A DNA stretch of 64,000 bases from Chitinophagaceae bacterium (GTDB lineage: Bacteria > Bacteroidota > Bacteroidia > Chitinophagales > Chitinophagaceae): NCBI GenBank assembly GCA_023957125.1, contig JAMLHL010000002.1, positions 186,001-250,000 of the forward strand. Reading direction: 5' to 3'. Of the stretch, positions 63,250-64,000 are shown in pieces. The position numbers were made by a program, and so were the translations under genes. The notes beneath the pieces are model-generated. The model saw only the letters and a program-made list of their open reading frames with translations, was not told where the DNA came from and did no database searches. Positions within the stretch are counted from its first letter, which is position 1; each line of letters opens with the position of its first letter.

Positions 63250-64000
63250 TTACTTCGCCAATTCCAAGCCAAAGATCAGCGGAGTGGTATTCACCAGGGC
63301 ATGTAGCAGGGCGGCATAAAAAACATTCTTTGTTTTATAATAAACATATCCATAAGCCCAGCCGCCGATAGCAGCCAGACCAACAAAAATAACAGACCCC
63401 GCATGCGCATGCGCCAATCCGAAAACCACGCTGGTAACAGCCAGCGCCGTATAGGTTCCTACCCTTGCACCCGATTTTATTTCCAGACCAAAAGCGGCCG
63501 CAAACAACAACACCGTTACCACTGCAGGAAACCATTTTAAATTGCCATTCATAGTATAACCAACCACCAGTGACATAGCCGTTAATGCCAACAATCCTGT
63601 CAATAACCAGACTTTCCACCCGCCCGACCAGGCAATTCTTTTGGCCAGCATATTTTGCAGCAAACCACGGAACACCAATTCTTCGAACAAAGCCGTATGC
63701 AGAAAAACAGACAAAAACTTCCAGAACACCCCGGCGGAAATTACAAAATGGAAGGTATGATCATCCTTGAGCTTAATAAAATTAACCAGGTAGGCTATAA
63801 CAAACACAAAGACATAAAAAACCAGCCAAACCCAAAGCGTTGTAAAAACAGATTTCCATTTGAAAACGGGATAGAATCCTACTTCCCGTATGTTTCTTAT
63901 GGTTACAAACGAAAAAATGGCAATCAGCATCACCGAAATACGATATACGGAATCAAAACCGCCGCCATTGACCGGAAGATTTCCCGGAGGGCTTGCATCA
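63250..64000 (-). CDS. CPBP family intramembrane metalloprotease, 5' end outside the window
   Basis: The 250 visible codons encode a multi-helix membrane protein. The CPBP motifs are present: EELVFRGLLQNM (EExxxR), FGLAHAHAG (second motif His) and HALVNTTPL (third motif His/Asn). Such proteases act in envelope processing or bacteriocin-immunity-like roles. The reading frame is open through the right edge: residues before an apparent GTG at 63933 continue as VNGGGFDSVYRIS, so the true start lies beyond the window. It is the last gene here, preceded on its 3' side by repeats. Confidence 0.88.
   Translation of the reverse strand, partial: DASPPGNLPVNGGGFDSVYRISVMLIAIFSFVTIRNIREVGFYPVFKWKSVFTTLWVWLVFYVFVFVIAYLVNFIKLKDDHTFHFVISAGVFWKFLSVFLHTALFEELVFRGLLQNMLAKRIAWSGGWKVWLLTGLLALTAMSLVVGYTMNGNLKWFPAVVTVLLFAAAFGLEIKSGARVGTYTALAVTSVVFGLAHAHAGSVIFVGLAAIGGWAYGYVYYKTKNVFYAALLHALVNTTPLIFGLELAK

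Overview
The window looks like chromosomal DNA of a Bacteroidota bacterium, most likely family Chitinophagaceae. Supporting signs are a 285-residue primary sigma factor without region 1.1, an ECF sigma/FecR/SusC/SusD outer-membrane uptake locus, lipid-anchored TamL beside TamB, DUF5683 and DUF6089 family proteins, and promoters of the TTTG / TAnnTTTG type instead of -35/-10 boxes. No genus is claimed. I see no rRNA, tRNA, CRISPR array, insertion sequence or prophage. Almost everything is ordinary core or lineage-specific chromosome, with short structured repeats between genes.

Layout. 1-5.8 kb: 5' part of glmS, mgtE, a SET-domain protein, a fructosamine-kinase-like gene, a lipoprotein and a stand-alone CBM48 protein. 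5.9-14.9 kb: a glycan acquisition locus on the + strand (ECF sigma, FecR anti-sigma, STN-type SusC, SusD, GH16 glucanase-like enzyme). 15.1-22.8 kb: MscS channel, MATE exporter, TauE/SafE, DUF2269 protein, NAD-dependent epimerase, pgi, GDPD lipoprotein. 23.1-28.5 kb: primary sigma factor with a strong terminator, then trxB-folB-TPR gene and a secreted M1 peptidase. 28.7-35.7 kb (- strand): mtaB, lon, outer-membrane barrel protein, a compound repeat block, metallophosphoesterase, FMN reductase. 35.8-40.2 kb (+): MBL hydrolase, parA-parB-DUF5683-dapB, Rrf2 regulator. 40.2-46.5 kb: purM, ribF, a cobalamin riboswitch with nrdB, two uncharacterised genes, 2-oxoacid dehydrogenase E2. 46.6-58.0 kb: cinA, dacB, and the YihY-TamB-TamL envelope cluster. 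58.2-64 kb: HGSNAT-like acyltransferase, DUF6089 protein, nucleotidyltransferase, SMP-30 protein, ruvX and a CPBP protease cut by the window edge.

How genes work together. The 6-15 kb block reads as one sensing and import unit: SusC's STN domain can signal through FecR to the ECF factor while SusCD imports glycan fragments produced by the GH16 enzyme. TamB and TamL are 13 bp apart and probably form one envelope-assembly machine, with YihY just upstream. ParAB with DUF5683 and dapB is a recurrent Bacteroidota order. The most informative regulatory feature is the B12 riboswitch in front of an nrdB that has no nrdA beside it, which implies a B12-dependent ribonucleotide reductase elsewhere in the genome.

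The best candidates for further study are that riboswitch/nrdB pair, a ribF gene with no ATG start, a 105-bp two-hairpin repeat present twice with pairing-preserving changes, the CAGGT-type inverted-repeat family at three intergenic sites, and a perfect 12-bp palindrome between the ECF sigma and FecR genes. I did not find a clearly new defence or mobile system.
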